Shown: positions 12,501 through 24,890, counted from the first letter of the stretch. The stretch: DNA of 64,000 nucleotides from Bolinopsis microptera (GCF_026151205.1 NC_087084.1:10319453-10383452), one strand, 5' to 3'. Notes: generated by a model not told the origin, from the letters alone. Numbers and translations are program-made.

Positions 12501-15500
12501 ACAATTTCCAGAACCAGCTTATGATCAACCAACTCAGATATTCAGGTAACTAATTAATTTATACATCATGGTAATTTCAATTAACTGTAACTTAATAATT
12601 AATCGACTACGTGCGGGTTCGTTTTGAATTTGGACTTTACATATTTTTAAATGACTCAAACAAAACCCGTCCCCATTATGAGTCACATTTATTATAAATA
12701 TAATATAATAATATTATTTGATTTTACTATATTTAATTCTCAGGAATGTAGACTAATTTAATTATTATCTCAGGAATGATGCAGACGGTTGTAATCAGAA
12801 GGTCAGGATACCCAGTAAGAAGATTATACGCTGACTTCTGCTCCAGATACCAACCTCTCCTAGCTGCTATCTACACTAAAGATGCTAAAGATAAAGTCTC
12901 TCTTTATCTAACTAAAAACGGTAATTTTGGGAACAGTGTTTCACTAAAGTTGGGACTTAAACCACTTGGCATTAATCACTAATATTTTATTTGTATCACT
13001 AAAGTTGCTCATACTTATCCTCATAAATGTCAAGTCAGCTGCGTTGTTCCATAACCATTACATTTCGAAACAACAAATCCTGAGTTCGACCATTCTCAAC
13101 ACAAACTTTATCTCAGCGTCAGAGAAAGAGTGGCAGGCAGGTAAAACAAAAGTGTTTATGAAGGAGACCTTGGAGAATGTTCTAGAACAACAGCGAGTGA
13201 TTATCTTGGGATCAGCTGCTACCATGATACAGAAACACTGGCGTGGAGCCATTGCTAGGTGAGTTTACTGTTCAACTAATTTACAGTATAATTAAATGAA
13301 AGTTTTAATCAGATGCATAATTTTAGTTGGATACGGAGAATTTTTGCATGTTTTAAGTTCTTGCAGTCCAATTGGTTTTAACGTTTCAAAAAACGGTCAT
13401 GTTATTTTTAATTCTATCGAAAACTAGTACGTTCTTTAAATGATTCACTACGAGTATAAAAGTTTGAACGTTTTACCATGGGTAAGGATGTTTGTAACCT
13501 TCCCACATTCCTTAAATTATAATATGTACTAATATGTATAATTATATGAATTTTGTCAATGCAGTTCCAAATTTGATCCTAATATCTAGATTTTCAAACC
13601 TCCCTCCCTCTCAGAATGCACTACAGAAAGAGACTAGATAACATTATCAAGGTACAAAGTATTGTCAGAGCCCATCTCTACCGCAAACTCTACCTCCAGA
13701 CCAAATCAGCTGCTCTTGTCGTTCAGAAATACGTCAGAGGTAAGTTGATTATAGTGCTTCTCCGTCTGATTAGTGCTATTTATAGTACCAAACGTGCTAA
13801 AAAAGGAGTGAGACTAAGTAAATAATAATAAGTTAGTAAATAAGTTAGTAAATAATAATAGTTACTTAAAATACTGATAACTGACCAGACTTGAACTTAA
13901 CAACTGTGTGGTCTTCAATTTAGTAAGCTTAGTCAAGGATAGTCAGAAAAGGAAGAAGGAAAATAACGCTCTAAAAGAGACTAACCTAAGTAAAGAAGTC
14001 ACTCCAACTGTTATTCCCCTCAGGACACATTGCACGACAACTCGTGGCAGAAATGTGGGCGGAGAAGTGCGCACGTCTGGAAGCAGAGTTGGAATCACAG
14101 CGCCAGGCTCTGGAAGCGAGGCGCGCGGAGATGGAGCGTCTCAGGAAGGAGGCTCAAGAACAGGAGGTACGTGGGAAGTTTAAAATAAGGAGGGACTCAA
14201 ATCTGGCATACTTTTTAGCCACTCATAATTCATATATTATTTTGTCTTTTATTACGATTTTTAGAATGCACAGCTTACTAAATCATACAGGAAAATGTTT
14301 GAAGATTGATAACAGTTGTAGATTATGAAGAATGTATTTATTTGGTTTAAGTTAAACTCTCTATAATCATTGTCTTATCTATAACCTACACAATCACAGG
14401 CGGATCAGCTGCGTAAAGAGTTGGAAGAAGAAGAAGCTGCAAGAAAGAAGGAAGAAGAAGAGCGAAAGAAGGTGAGTTTAATCCTCTTTTATTTGTATAG
14501 TACTGTTACATTAAGTTGGTCTCTAAGATAAGGAGACGTTATATCAATTTTCAATGAAGAATCTATCAGCTGCATGATAACTTTTCTATGCATGTCATTT
14601 CTAAAAAATACATACCTGAAAATAGATCGAAGAAGAGAGGATGAGAGAAGCCATGAGAAAGATGGAAGAACTGGAAAAGAAGAGACGAGAAGAAGAAGCG
14701 AGGAAGCTAGAAGAAGAAAAAATCAGGCTCGAAGAAGAAAGGTTTGTTTTAATTCTCTTGCTGATCAATCAGCAAAAGTATCAGTTTGATTTGGAATTCT
14801 TTTAATGACCTCTGTGACACTTATGATTTAACGTCAATGTTTCGTAAATTGAATCAGATTTTTAAATGACATTTCAGTTTCTATGTGCCCATAAGTCGAC
14901 GTAGACCAAGATATTGCACGCTCTGATGAGTACTTTGGTAACAAAGCTCGTTAATAGCTCGTTAAGTAACAAATAAATACGCGCTCAAAGTTTAATCCAA
15001 AAGTTTAATTACATGATATAAATTGTTAACTGCCACTTTTTTTTACCAACGAGCTCCGTTACACAAAAATGCTGTTTTGTAAGCTTATTTTATTCGATAA
15101 CAAAACCTACAAAGAAGGAACCACTAATAAAGAAGTAATTTGGTTTTTTTGTTTTAAGAGCTGTAACAAAAGTGCTGTTCAGTCGCCGCTTTTAATGGAA
15201 TACAAACTTATAAAAAATGTACCAACTAATGATATTCACCTAGAAATAACACTACATCATCATTACTGATTTTCCTCCTTCAGACTGGAGAAAGAGCGAG
15301 AAGAGAAGCGTGCAGAGGACGAGAGAGCAGCAGCAATCCTGGCTGCCGAAGCTGCCGAGGCAGAAGAAATGGGCCTGGCAGACGATGAGGTGGCCCTGGA
15401 CGAGGCTGAACAAGAGATGTTCAAACACTTGCAGGATCTGGATAGTCACCTGGGAATGGAGGATGGAGAACCTGAGCAGGCTATAGGTGGGTACAATAAT

Positions 15501-18500
15501 AAAGTAATACGTGTAATGTGTATTGAACACTATTGTTGGATATAGCTATATTAGTATGTGATATTACAAAGTATTATAATGTTATTACATAATTATATGA
15601 ACCTTGTCCTCCCTACACAGACGAATGGTGGGACCTGGAGCAGGAAGATGAAGATGTGTACGCTAACATGCACGGACAGGACAACTTTGATACAATGAGT
15701 GAGGCTGGGGACGGTCCGGATATAGATTCTGAGAACTTAGCTCCTGTTCATGCAGGTTAGATTACCAGACAATTAGTCTGTTAATTAGCTAATGAGTTGT
15801 TAATTGGATGGGTTTGTCCGGACTCATTTATTAAGAATGTAATTGTGGCCCTACTATTGCATCTCTTATTTACTCTCATATGAAAATTGGAGCAATGTCA
15901 GCTTCTAGCACACTATACATTGTTGTAAATAAATGGAATAACAACAAGTTATTTAATACCTTACTACGTTTTGAAGCGACATAGTTTAAATATTTTTTCT
16001 CCAGGATACCTTAAAGTCCGTGAAGCAAGCATGGTGAGCAGATGGAAACAAAAGTTCTGTATCCTACAGGGAGACTCACTTTTGATATTCAACGCTAAAC
16101 AGGACTACTTGAAATCAGGTTAATCGAGATCGTGAGATAAAAAACTAAGCTACAATTCTGTTGATGAATTAAGTGATCAAAAGTGATTTGATTAAGTATG
16201 TTAAAAGAGTAATTAATAAAATTAATTAATAAAAAGTTATTACTTTGTCATATATTAACACCGAAAATCAAGGTTGGCTACGTAAGAAGGGTGGTGGTAA
16301 AGGAACCTTGTCAAGGAGAAACTGGCTGCCCCGTTTCTTCATTCTACAGAACACTACTCTCAGCTACTTCGAGTTTGAAGGTAATTCTCCCATTTCAGTT
16401 TGTGTTGTGACGTCATCAGTGTTAGTGACTTGATTCTCCCACTGTGTGTTGTCATGAATCTGTTCTGAACGTTGGTGTTGCAACTGTTACACCACACTGA
16501 ATTAGTGTAATATTACTCGTGACATTTATTACAGTTTGAGCGATATGTATTGTAAGAAATTTGATAAATTCGGAGGTTGTCATGGTTGTAGATTACATAT
16601 CTCTCCTGCAAAAAAGGAAACCCAAGGCTTACCAGGAATTCAGCTCACATTCTAACACAGCACTAACCCCTACCTCGCTGCCAGGTGGAGAATCAAAGGG
16701 AAGTATAAACCTACGGCAAGCTGTAAAGATCCTCGAGAACAATCTAGATAAGAACAAGAGTAACTATATTGGTATTGTGACTCCTGATAGAACTTACGAG
16801 ATTATAGCTGAGGACGAGAACGAGCATAGGTTTGCTTTTATTTACATATTTGAATCAACCAATGATAAATTAAGTAAATTAATAACATCTTTTCTAAGTA
16901 AGTTATAAGTTATTAAGTAAATTAATAACACCCTTTCCTAAGTAGGTTAGTAAGTAAATGAATAACATCTCTTCCTAATGAGTAATTAAGTTAATAAATA
17001 ACATATCATTTAAGTAAGTTATTGAGTAAATTAATAACAGTTATAAGTTATTAAGTAAATTAATAAGTTATTAAGTAAATTAATAACACCCTCTCCTAAG
17101 TAGGTTAGTAAGTAAATGAAAAACATCTCTTCCTAATGAGTTATTAAGTTAATAAATAACATATCATTTAAATAAGTTATTAAGTAAATTAATAACATCT
17201 TTTCTAAGTATGTTATTAAGTAAATTGATAACACCCCCTCTTAATGTTAAGTAAGTTATTAAGTAAATTAATAACACCCTCTCCTAAGTAAGTTATTAAG
17301 TAAATTAATAACACCCCTCCCAGGTCCTGGTTAAGAATACTAAGAGACGTACACGGAACACCTGATGAGTTGTTACACACGATGAAAGAGGAGATGAACC
17401 CTAGAAACGCTATAGCGAGTATAGATCTTATGGAGCTAGAGAGGTAGGTGTTGCTAGGAGGTTACTAGGAGGTTACTAGGAGGTTACTAGGTAGTTACTA
17501 GGGGGTTACCAATAGGTTACTAGGAGGTTACTAGGAGGTTACTAGTTTACTAGTGCCTGCTTACTCTCGAGTAAATAGGGTTACCAGCGGGTTACTACTT
17601 ACTAGCAAGTTAAAAGTTTAGGAGGGTAGCTAAAAAATAGAAGGTCACCAAATATCATTACACTACCACTGATGACGTCACTACAACTGATGACGTCACT
17701 ACAACTGATAACGTTACTTTCCTCAGCTGTAACCGGATAGAAGACAAGGCAGAGAACCACGTGTTTTGTGTTATAACTAATGATAGGTTACACTACTTTG
17801 CTGCTGAGGATAGTGATGAGATGTTCAGGTGGATAGACCTGCTCTCACCCCAGGTAATAATTATAATTATATGATTATTTAATTATACCTGCATGATGTT
17901 TATAAAACTAATCTGTTTAATTTTCAAGGTATTCGTCTTACTTATACTGATACTGATGACCGAGTTAATGAAATACCTTTGATGACGTCACACTGATGAC
18001 GTCACACTGCAATAATCTGATGACGTCACAATACTCTATATTACTTCAGGATATAAACGTGAAACAAAACGCGCTACATTCCGGCTACATGACACTAGTC
18101 AAGAACAAGATTATCAGGAGGAAGGTGTTTGTGTCCCTCACTGAGAAAGGGTTGGAGATGTCTAAACGTAGAGATGGTCCTGTTGAAGGTATTCCTGGTT
18201 GTCTCTCTTCTAGCTAGAATTTAGCGCGTTGCGTGTTTATAATTAAAATTAGCTCTTTACTAACTAACTTCATTGATGTTCATCAAATGATTTTTTAGCT
18301 AGCTGTTTATCATTTTAAAAACCGATCTTTAATTATTACCAATCAATATGATAACGAGATAATTAACTAATTATCCAATTAATTAAGTTGATAATAACCA
18401 GGTAAGATCTCGCTCCACTCCCTGTGTGTGGTTACAAACCCAGTGGAAGATGGAGGGGACTTCTGTTTCTACATTCATGTCAGAAAGAGGTCTTACTACT

Positions 18501-21500
18501 TTGCTGTTAAGACCATGTCAGAGGCGAACCAGTGGGCTGATGATATCAGTGAGGTTATCACAAGGTCAGTCACGTGATTAATTAGATAATTACATAATTA
18601 TTTAATTATTTAATTATTTATTTTATGGTTTTATCAGTGATTGAAATGTGTCCGGTTCCTGATTGTCACGACAGTGAATATGAAAAGAATCCCCTGATAA
18701 CGAAACCTTTAACAAAATGTTATGTCCACAGCAAGGAACAGTTCCAGACCCGCACAGAACGTCTTATTGTTGAACTGAGGAACTTACAAAGTGACGAAAT
18801 AGATAGTGTTTACAGAACTAACGCCATACTCAGATACACTAAACCAGCTATACAAACACCTATACTTGCTCTGCCTTATGGTAATTAATTGCTAATTGGT
18901 TAATTGGTAGATGAGCTGATTAGCAGCTTATTTACTTTTCAGGCGCCTTATTATTTGCTGTTACTGTCCAACAGTTATCAATCGGTTTAATTACCAATGT
19001 TAATTTTCTTAAAAAATCTTTCTGTCAAGATTCCTACTAATATATAAAACATAAACTTAAAAGTGTTTCAGATCCTAACACCCTTTTAAAATAAAATCTA
19101 TAGAATATTCTAGAATATTCTAAAATATTCTAGAATCCAAACACTGTCTGACCCTCTCTCCTATAGAATATTATAGAATAATCTAGACTTCTAACCCCCC
19201 TCTCCAGGACCATGCTCCGCTACAAACGCCACCTCACTTCAAGAACAAGCTGTCTCCATCTACAAGTCATTCCTCAACTACGAGGGAGCAACTTCTCCTG
19301 TCGATTTTATAGGTTAACTTTCTGTTATATTGTCATGATTATTCAGTTAAAATAACGATTCTAACAATTTAAAATAGAGCTTATAAAACTTATATTTTCA
19401 ATTTCCCACAATTGGGTTTCTATTAACATTTAACATGTACATTGTGCAAAGAAAGTATCCGAAATCATTACATAAAGACTGAACTAACGAAGCAATACAT
19501 GTTGCTAGGGGGCTACTAGGAACTAGGAAGTTACTAGAAGGTTACTAGTGAGTTACTAGAAGGTTACTAGTGACCTACTAGCAATACACCACAACTAACG
19601 TCACCCTCCACAGAAACACAGCTGGGACTATTGTTCGACTCACCCCTGCTGATAGACGAGCTGTACTGTCAGCTGATAAAGCAGACTAGTTGGGTGCGGG
19701 ATGTGGACAACCCGCAGAATCTGCGGTATTGGATGTTCTTGTTGTGTGTTCTGATCACACATACACCCTCCAGGAAGATACTCAGGTTAGTGATTGAAAT
19801 ATTTGGTGGGAACTCCTTTGTTTAAGGGACAAGTGCCAGTTAAAGGCCAGTTAAAATAACTGACTCTTCTCAATTGATTTCCAACTGATCAGTGTACAAT
19901 GTGTACATAGCTCCAGCACGAGTTTTACTCCCGGTGCGCGTACGTATTGTTAGCTAATTGTTTCGTTTGATTCATGAATTAAAAGTTTAATAAATCTATT
20001 AAACAACCAATTATCCAATTAACTAATTAACTGGCCAGGTACCTGAAGTACCACGTGCAGCACAACACTTGCAAGTACTCCGGTACGGAGATGTACAAGT
20101 TTGCAGTGTACGCAGAGGGGCTCCTCTCTTCGGGGGTGAAACAGAGAGAGTACGTGCCCAGCAGGGAGGAACTGAAGAAACTCATGTTCCTCAAGGACAT
20201 GCCTGCTAGCATTAGGTTTGTCAATTAACTTTATCCATACTGACATCGATACCATTATAAATGATTTCTTACACTAATCTTCTTTGAAATTTATCAAATG
20301 AGAAGATTAGTGTAAGAACTCATTTATAATCTTCTCATTTGATAAATTTCAACATTTGTTTAGACCATTGGCCTGTGTGTAGGAGAATGTTCCCTCTCTT
20401 CAATAAAATAACTACCTGTCTATTAACCAGTTGTTACGGTGGATGGAACTGTAAGATCGCGGTAACACCCACATTAACTGCACGTGTGGCAGTTGCGCGG
20501 CTCCTCAGCGGTATGGGGCTCAACCCACGACATAACAAATACGCCCTGTTCGAGAAACAGGGCAACATTTACAAGGTAAATATTGTATTATCTGTATTTT
20601 ATTTTTACTTACAAGGTTTCATGTGCGTCTCTTTGGATTGTTGTAACAGCACTTGTAACCAGGGTTAATTCTAAGTGATGTTTCTTTTTGTTTATTTTGA
20701 TATAAAACCAAAAGGCAACACTTACTTTTTTTAAATAAAGTGAAGATGACAGTTTAAGTGCTCCCTCTTACAATAAAATAACCGTTAACAGTTTAATTTA
20801 TATTTACTTTGTATACATAATTCCTGTTAAATTACTGTTTCCTAGGTGATAGAAGATAGAACACTGATGTCCGACGTTCTAGCCAAGTTCGAGCGTAAAA
20901 CAGCAGGAGAGGGCTGGGTTGTCTTTTTCAAACTTTTCGGGATCGTAGAGTTCAACATCTCTAAATGTGATCCGCTAGAGCTTGTGTTTTTATACGAGTT
21001 TGTTTGTGATCAGATTAGAAGAGGGCTTTGTCCTGATGACAAGGTCTCCTTGACTGAACTAGCAGGTTAGTTTTATTAGTTAATTAGTTAATTAATTAGT
21101 TATTTGATTAGTCGAGACCCGTCATCAGCTGACCGGAACTTATCAATTATTTCAGTATTGTTAATGTTATTCTATTATATTCTAAGTTAAATATTTCCCT
21201 TTGATTTAAGTTTCCATCAGTCGACCAAGTATTCACTTACTAGTTCAGATAGTGAGGTCAGTCTTATCCCAGGGTTGAGATGTCAGTACCTATACGGAGA
21301 CTACAGCCCTGAGAAGAACTTTACCGTATCAGATATCTACAAAGTAACCCTCCCTGAGGTTAAGTACAGCTCGTCTAGGAAGAACACCGGTACTTTGAGA
21401 GGACTGGGGACGTTGGGTAAAGGAACTATTCGCAAACTCAAGGTATTTTAGCAGTTCTACCCCTGGCTTTAAGGACAATTATTTTAATCCAACTCTTGCT

Positions 21501-22592
21501 TAGAATTTAAATTGCAATTTGAAATATTTGGGCCATCACGTACGTAATACGTATGAATATCTGTCAGAGATTTTCTTCTCTCGATATCTACTGAAGTTTA
21601 TCTTAATCGCACACTCGTTGACTGAGCTATAAAGACCAACGTATGGTAACTGACCTTTGGCCCCCATCAGGACCTGTACACAGACACAGAGAGGGAAGAT
21701 GAGTTGCTGATGCAGGAGGAAGTGGAGAAAGTTAAGAATACTATTAACGATTATTGGAAAACTAAGGCTGGGCTTAGCAAAGGTAGGTGGCGCCATGTTT
21801 CATGTGTGTGGGTGAGGGAGAAAGGAAGCTGTGGGGTGAAATTGAGAGTTGTTTTCATGATTCCTTGTCTTTTCTATACTAGTCCCCTAATGAACATCTC
21901 CCGTTAACAGGTGCTGCCCAACAAGAATTATTGAAGGTCACAACCAGATGGCTAGCTTTCGGGTACGGAATATTCGACGTGCTCATCATCGACAACAGGT
22001 AGTTACACAATTTCTTGGGTAGTAGTTTATAATCAATTAGCTAACTGATTAATAATCAATTAGCCAACTAATTGCAACGTATTTACATTCAGTGAGCAGC
22101 TCAAATTTAATTTAAAATCAACTTTTTATATATTTACTATCTAATTGATAACGGATAGACTATAATATCAGCACACAATTTATACTGGTCACGTGACTCG
22201 CCCATCCCTAGGTTCAGGGAGACAGAGTTATGGTTAGCAGTCGGACGGAATGACATCGCTATTTACCCTCGACAGAAGAGCTTACCTCTTGAAGTCCACA
22301 CTTACGATAGTATTATCAGCTTCGGGGCTCCTCAGGTAATTAATTAAGCGATTTTTAGAAATTGGATATAAATGGTAAACTTTTGGACTGATTTATCAAT
22401 TGTTTGATTAGCTAATAAAGTTATAATTACCTAATTAATTAATTATCTAACTGACCACAGGTAAATGTGTTCAAGATAACGATAGAAGGCCACGCCCCAC
22501 TCGAGATGAACACTCCAGAATTTTTAGACATCGCCCGGTTAATGAAAACCTATATCGGCATCATGGTAAAGATGAAAAAAGAGAAACATTAA
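3502..22592 (+). CDS. MYO10: Myosin-X (MyTH4-FERM myosin), 5' end outside window
   Basis: Actin-based motor that carries cargo to filopodial tips. Thirty-six exons: 3502-3561, 4216-4312, 10098-10181, 10517-10615, 10745-10932, 11248-11362, 11552-11622, 11798-11889, 12019-12175, 12437-12545, 12774-12920, 13117-13258, 13615-13739, 14024-14166, 14400-14471, 14626-14741, 15284-15486, 15621-15755, 16005-16118, 16273-16380, 16685-16829, 17324-17443, 17727-17853, 18050-18188, 18402-18564, 18732-18880, 19208-19312, 19614-19785, 20039-20215, 20431-20575, 20846-21065, 21273-21442, 21671-21782, 21911-21998, 22212-22335, 22461-22592. They sum to 4665 nt and every junction keeps phase. In visible residues: motor C-terminal half 1-440 ([31 protein letters not shown]), three IQ motifs 440-510, charged single-helix region 540-670, PH 719-1023 with PH2 inside PH1 as in vertebrate MYO10, MyTH4 1024-1224, FERM 1225-1554. 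Three IQ motifs plus split PH domains exclude classes VII and XV. The P-loop half of the motor is off the left edge. Confidence 0.95.
4083..4109. repeat. Perfect short palindrome in myosin intron
   Basis: CCATGATATA and its exact inverse flank a 7-base loop. It lies in the intron before the 4216 exon. No function is implied. Confidence 0.6.
4313..5984. other. Intron spacer left of the nested helicase gene
   Basis: This is the 5' part of the 5.8 kb myosin intron. It contains a cluster of GTGTGATAA-type short repeats near 4600-4640. The open frames at 4803-5099 and 5470-5767 have no recognisable motif and no supporting splice context. The 3' untranslated region of the antisense helicase gene may extend into its right end. 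Confidence 0.5.
5985..8819 (-). CDS. RTEL1: RTEL1-like Fe-S DNA helicase, nested antisense in myosin intron
   Basis: Superfamily 2 (Rad3/XPD group) 5'-3' DNA helicase; RTEL1 unwinds D-loops, telomeric T-loops and G-quadruplexes in the nucleus. Exons in transcript order: 8819-8751, 8572-8503, 8347-8238, 8124-7204, 7004-6792, 6650-5985, giving 682 residues in frame. Visible motifs: Walker A TGTGKT (about 46-51), four Fe-S cluster cysteines (109, 126, 135, 168), DEAH (211-214), LTSGT-like ITSGTISPL, and motif [11 protein letters not shown] (561-569). The first 20 residues ([10 protein letters not shown]) and the HD2 end (LPAWIS..., AQFFKFHN) match RTEL1 better than FANCJ, DDX11 or XPD. The start is the first ATG, just before the Q-motif. 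Human RTEL1 continues with harmonin-like and PIP/RING regions that are absent here, and the last about 60 residues do not look like RTEL1, so the 3' end may be mis-modelled or continue in unseen exons. Confidence 0.88.
8820..10097. other. Upstream region of helicase gene and rest of myosin intron
   Basis: No coding exon recognised. The region just right of 8819 should hold the helicase promoter, but no clear core element is visible. A TGTACATA-rich palindromic patch lies at about 9180-9232 and a GTTTGTTGAT repeat near 9656-9680. The open frame at 9312-9566 has no motif. Confidence 0.5.
10165..10300. repeat. Tandem repeat containing the exon end and 5' splice site
   Basis: The last bases of the 10098-10181 exon and its donor (GAAATGAGG then GGTAAGTGAGG) are repeated four times in a row with a unit of about 31 bp. 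All copies keep GGTAAGTGA. Only the first copy is needed for the myosin frame; the others are in the intron. Confidence 0.85.
12182..12300. repeat. TGACGTCA-type minisatellite in myosin intron
   Basis: About six copies of a unit of about 20 bp, consensus TGTGGTGACGTCATCAGT, follow the donor at 12175. Some copies read GACGTAATC or GACGTTATC. The core TGACGTCA equals the CREB/ATF palindrome. Confidence 0.8.
16838..17320. repeat. Degenerate minisatellite, TAAGTAAATTAATAACA units
   Basis: Nearly the whole intron between the 16829 donor and the 17324 exon consists of imperfect repeats of TTAAGTAAATTAATAACA followed by CCCTCTCCTAAG or CTCTTCCTAATG. The unit length varies around 48-50 bp. Confidence 0.8.
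17447..17570. repeat. GTTACTAGGAG minisatellite
   Basis: Around ten copies of the 11-mer GTTACTAGGAG with small changes begin directly after the donor at 17443. The same 11-mer recurs in two other introns of this gene. Confidence 0.8.
17660..17712. repeat. Inverted-orientation TGACGTCA repeat
   Basis: Units of ACAACTGATGACGTCACT occur about three times just before the 17727 exon. They are the reverse complement of the minisatellite in the intron at 12.2 kb. A further run at 17978-18030 has the same core in the next intron. Confidence 0.75.
17978..18032. repeat. Third TGATGACGTCACAC repeat run
   Basis: Three TGATGACGTCACA units sit immediately upstream of the branch and acceptor region of the 18050 exon. 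Confidence 0.75.
19500..19590. repeat. GTTACTAGAAG minisatellite
   Basis: About seven copies of a GTTACTAGAAG-like 11-mer precede the 19614 exon. They are related to the array at 17447. Confidence 0.7.
20255..20352. repeat. Two overlapping inverted repeats in a myosin intron
   Basis: Arms 20255-20280 and 20304-20329 pair with one mismatch over 26 bases. Arms 20284-20309 and 20327-20352 pair perfectly over 26 bases. The arms overlap, so the two hairpins share bases and cannot both form fully. They lie in the intron between the last MyTH4 exon and the first FERM exon. Confidence 0.85.
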
Positions 22593-24426
22593 AGTTAAAT
22601 AATTAAATATTTGACTGGTTGCTAATGATTTTATTAGATAATTAGTCGGTTATATAAGACTGATTTCTATATATTTAATGTTGGTAAGGGTGTGGCTCAG
22701 TTTGTTAACCATTTGAGATTTATTAAACTAACAACAACGACTGGAAAGTACAGAGTCTAGGCTGTCAACTAAAGGTATTTTGAGATTATCCCGATCCAAC
22801 TTAGGCATTATTCCAATATTTCCCGGATCGGATGCCTTACAGAGCTAAAATTATGTTTGATAGCACTTAATAACATCTTTACTAATGTGTTCTTGAATGA
22901 ATGCTATTGTTGGTTAGACTGGGTATAATAATCCTAGTTTGTTAAAATTGTTAATATGACTAAGCTTTATACGTTCTGTACGACACCATTTGTATTAACC
23001 TTCTTTTAAATTTGATATTGTTTTTAAGTAAATCGAAAATTTTATCTTAAACATCATTATTGATCTTTTTGTTGACACAATGTTTATGAATTATTTTATT
23101 GTCAACTTTTTACTTAGTACCGCGTCATATTCATATGATTTTCTGTTTGTATTGGAAGGATATGATTATTTATATTGATATTATTGGTTTGGTCGCGCCC
23201 GAATACACTAAACTCCATATCTTAACAGCCGAGAAGTTGCGAAGGTCGATTATTTTTAATGATTTAATCGTAAATATGAGCCAATCAGAATAGTAGCCGA
23301 TTACTCGATCAACCAGATTCTCATCTGTAATTTAATTGAAAATAGCAAACCGTGTATTTAAGTATTAAGAACATGATGTAAATTTTGTAAATACACATCT
23401 TTCCCTGGTCATTAATAACAATTTGAAACATTTCAAGCTCGTCTTCTTTTGATTACATTAATGGAATTCTTTCACAGACGAATATTCGTAAAATGGTTTG
23501 GGCACATGTTTTGAAATGAATTGTGATGATAGATTATCAGATACATAAAATCTGTTGGTAAATCGTAATTTTATTGGTAAAAATCGCAATTAAAGAAAGA
23601 TGATAAGGATTTTGTTATTGTAGGAAAGTCGTCAAATCATTTAAACAGATCTTGAAACACATGGCTTCTTTAATTAAAACTAAAAGATGATATAAGTTAC
23701 TAATACAGCACTGTATTTACCTATGAAGTAATTATTATTTACTGAATCTGTTAACCTGCACATTTTAATTTGGATTTTGAAATTATGTAATTAGTTTTAT
23801 TTGTAATCGGTGACACGGAAATCGTGTTTATTTAGTGCGGAGGTCCATAATTTGTATATTAGCTGAAATTAATTTAAATGACAAGATTTATTTAAATGAC
23901 AAGATGGAGCGAAAACGAATGAAAATTCTGATACCTAGCTAAAAGAGGGAAAAATTCTGGAAATGGTCAAGCGATACACGTGAATATTTATTCAAATCAA
24001 TCAAAGCTAAAAACTGACGAAAAATCGGGTGCTCATGATGAAAAACTGTTGCAACACACCAATAAAGTAAATAAAAAACAAATATAATTATGTGCCTTGC
24101 CTTGCAGATATTGGTTATTTTTAAAAGAAAACGAAACAGAAAATTAAAATATCATGATTCAAGTCAAATAAAGTCTTGTAGATCATTTGTGGTGAGTCAA
24201 TGGAAGCTCGCCTTTGCCTCAGAACAGCGTTTCGTGCTAACTGGCCAATACTTCAGTAATTACAACAGAAGTCAGTGTTTCTCTTGGATGAAATTTATGC
24301 AATGTTGAGGTTGTGGAAAATAACTCTTCTGCAGACCTTGTATTGTGTCCGTGATACCTGTGGGACGAAGTGATTTTTTACGGATTTGATGGTATTCGAG
24401 AACGGTATTTTTTACCTTTTCACTAT
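22593..24426. other. Spacer downstream of myosin-X
   Basis: No gene recognised. The first part must include the myosin 3' untranslated region. A plausible AATAAA-type signal appears only around 24061, so the end is uncertain. The open frames at 23099 and 24090 have no motif. Confidence 0.5.
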
Positions 24427-24606
24427 GGGGTCGTTAACATATTACGTAATCATTTTTTGGAACATTTTTACCCCCCCCCCCCCCCCCCCCCTCCGTCATC
24501 AGTTTTACACATAGCTATTGTGCCAAAATTACACTAGCGTAATCATTCGGAACCCCCCCCCCCCCCCCCCTCCCCTCAGCTGATTACGTAATATGTGAAC
24601 GACCCC
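24427..24606. mobile_element. MITE with GGGGTCGTT ends and poly-C core
   Basis: The left end GGGGTCGTTAACATATTACG and the right end form terminal inverted repeats that match at 25 of 26 positions. The flanks are TAT on both sides, consistent with a 3 bp target duplication. Two long C runs lie inside. GGGGTCGTTCACATATTACG-type ends are found on non-autonomous DNA elements in many animals; assignment to the PIF/Harbinger group is inference from the ends and the 3 bp duplication. Confidence 0.8.
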
Positions 24607-24890
24607 TATCACATATGTTATACTAATATCGTATGGCAAATCAATATTATAATTTCAAAAGCAGCCGCGACCCGCGTGTGGACTCAGGGCTGTAGACTTA
24701 GAGTTAGAGTTGTATACCATTAAATCCTGAGTAGTATTTCAACTGAACTATCTAAAAAATAAATATGATAAAATGTTTTAAAACCCAAGTTTTTAAAAAC
24801 ACGATGTTAATGGTTACCGTAATCATGCAGTGACAGGATGTTTCTGAGGTGTAAGTGTAAGATTTGTTGAGATCCTCGAACTTTGAGTCT

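Noticed and set aside
3502-22592. Calling the myosin class VII or XV
   Set aside because: Those have two MyTH4-FERM units or an SH3 domain and no PH domains. The split PH1-PH2-PH1-PH3 order is specific to myosin X.
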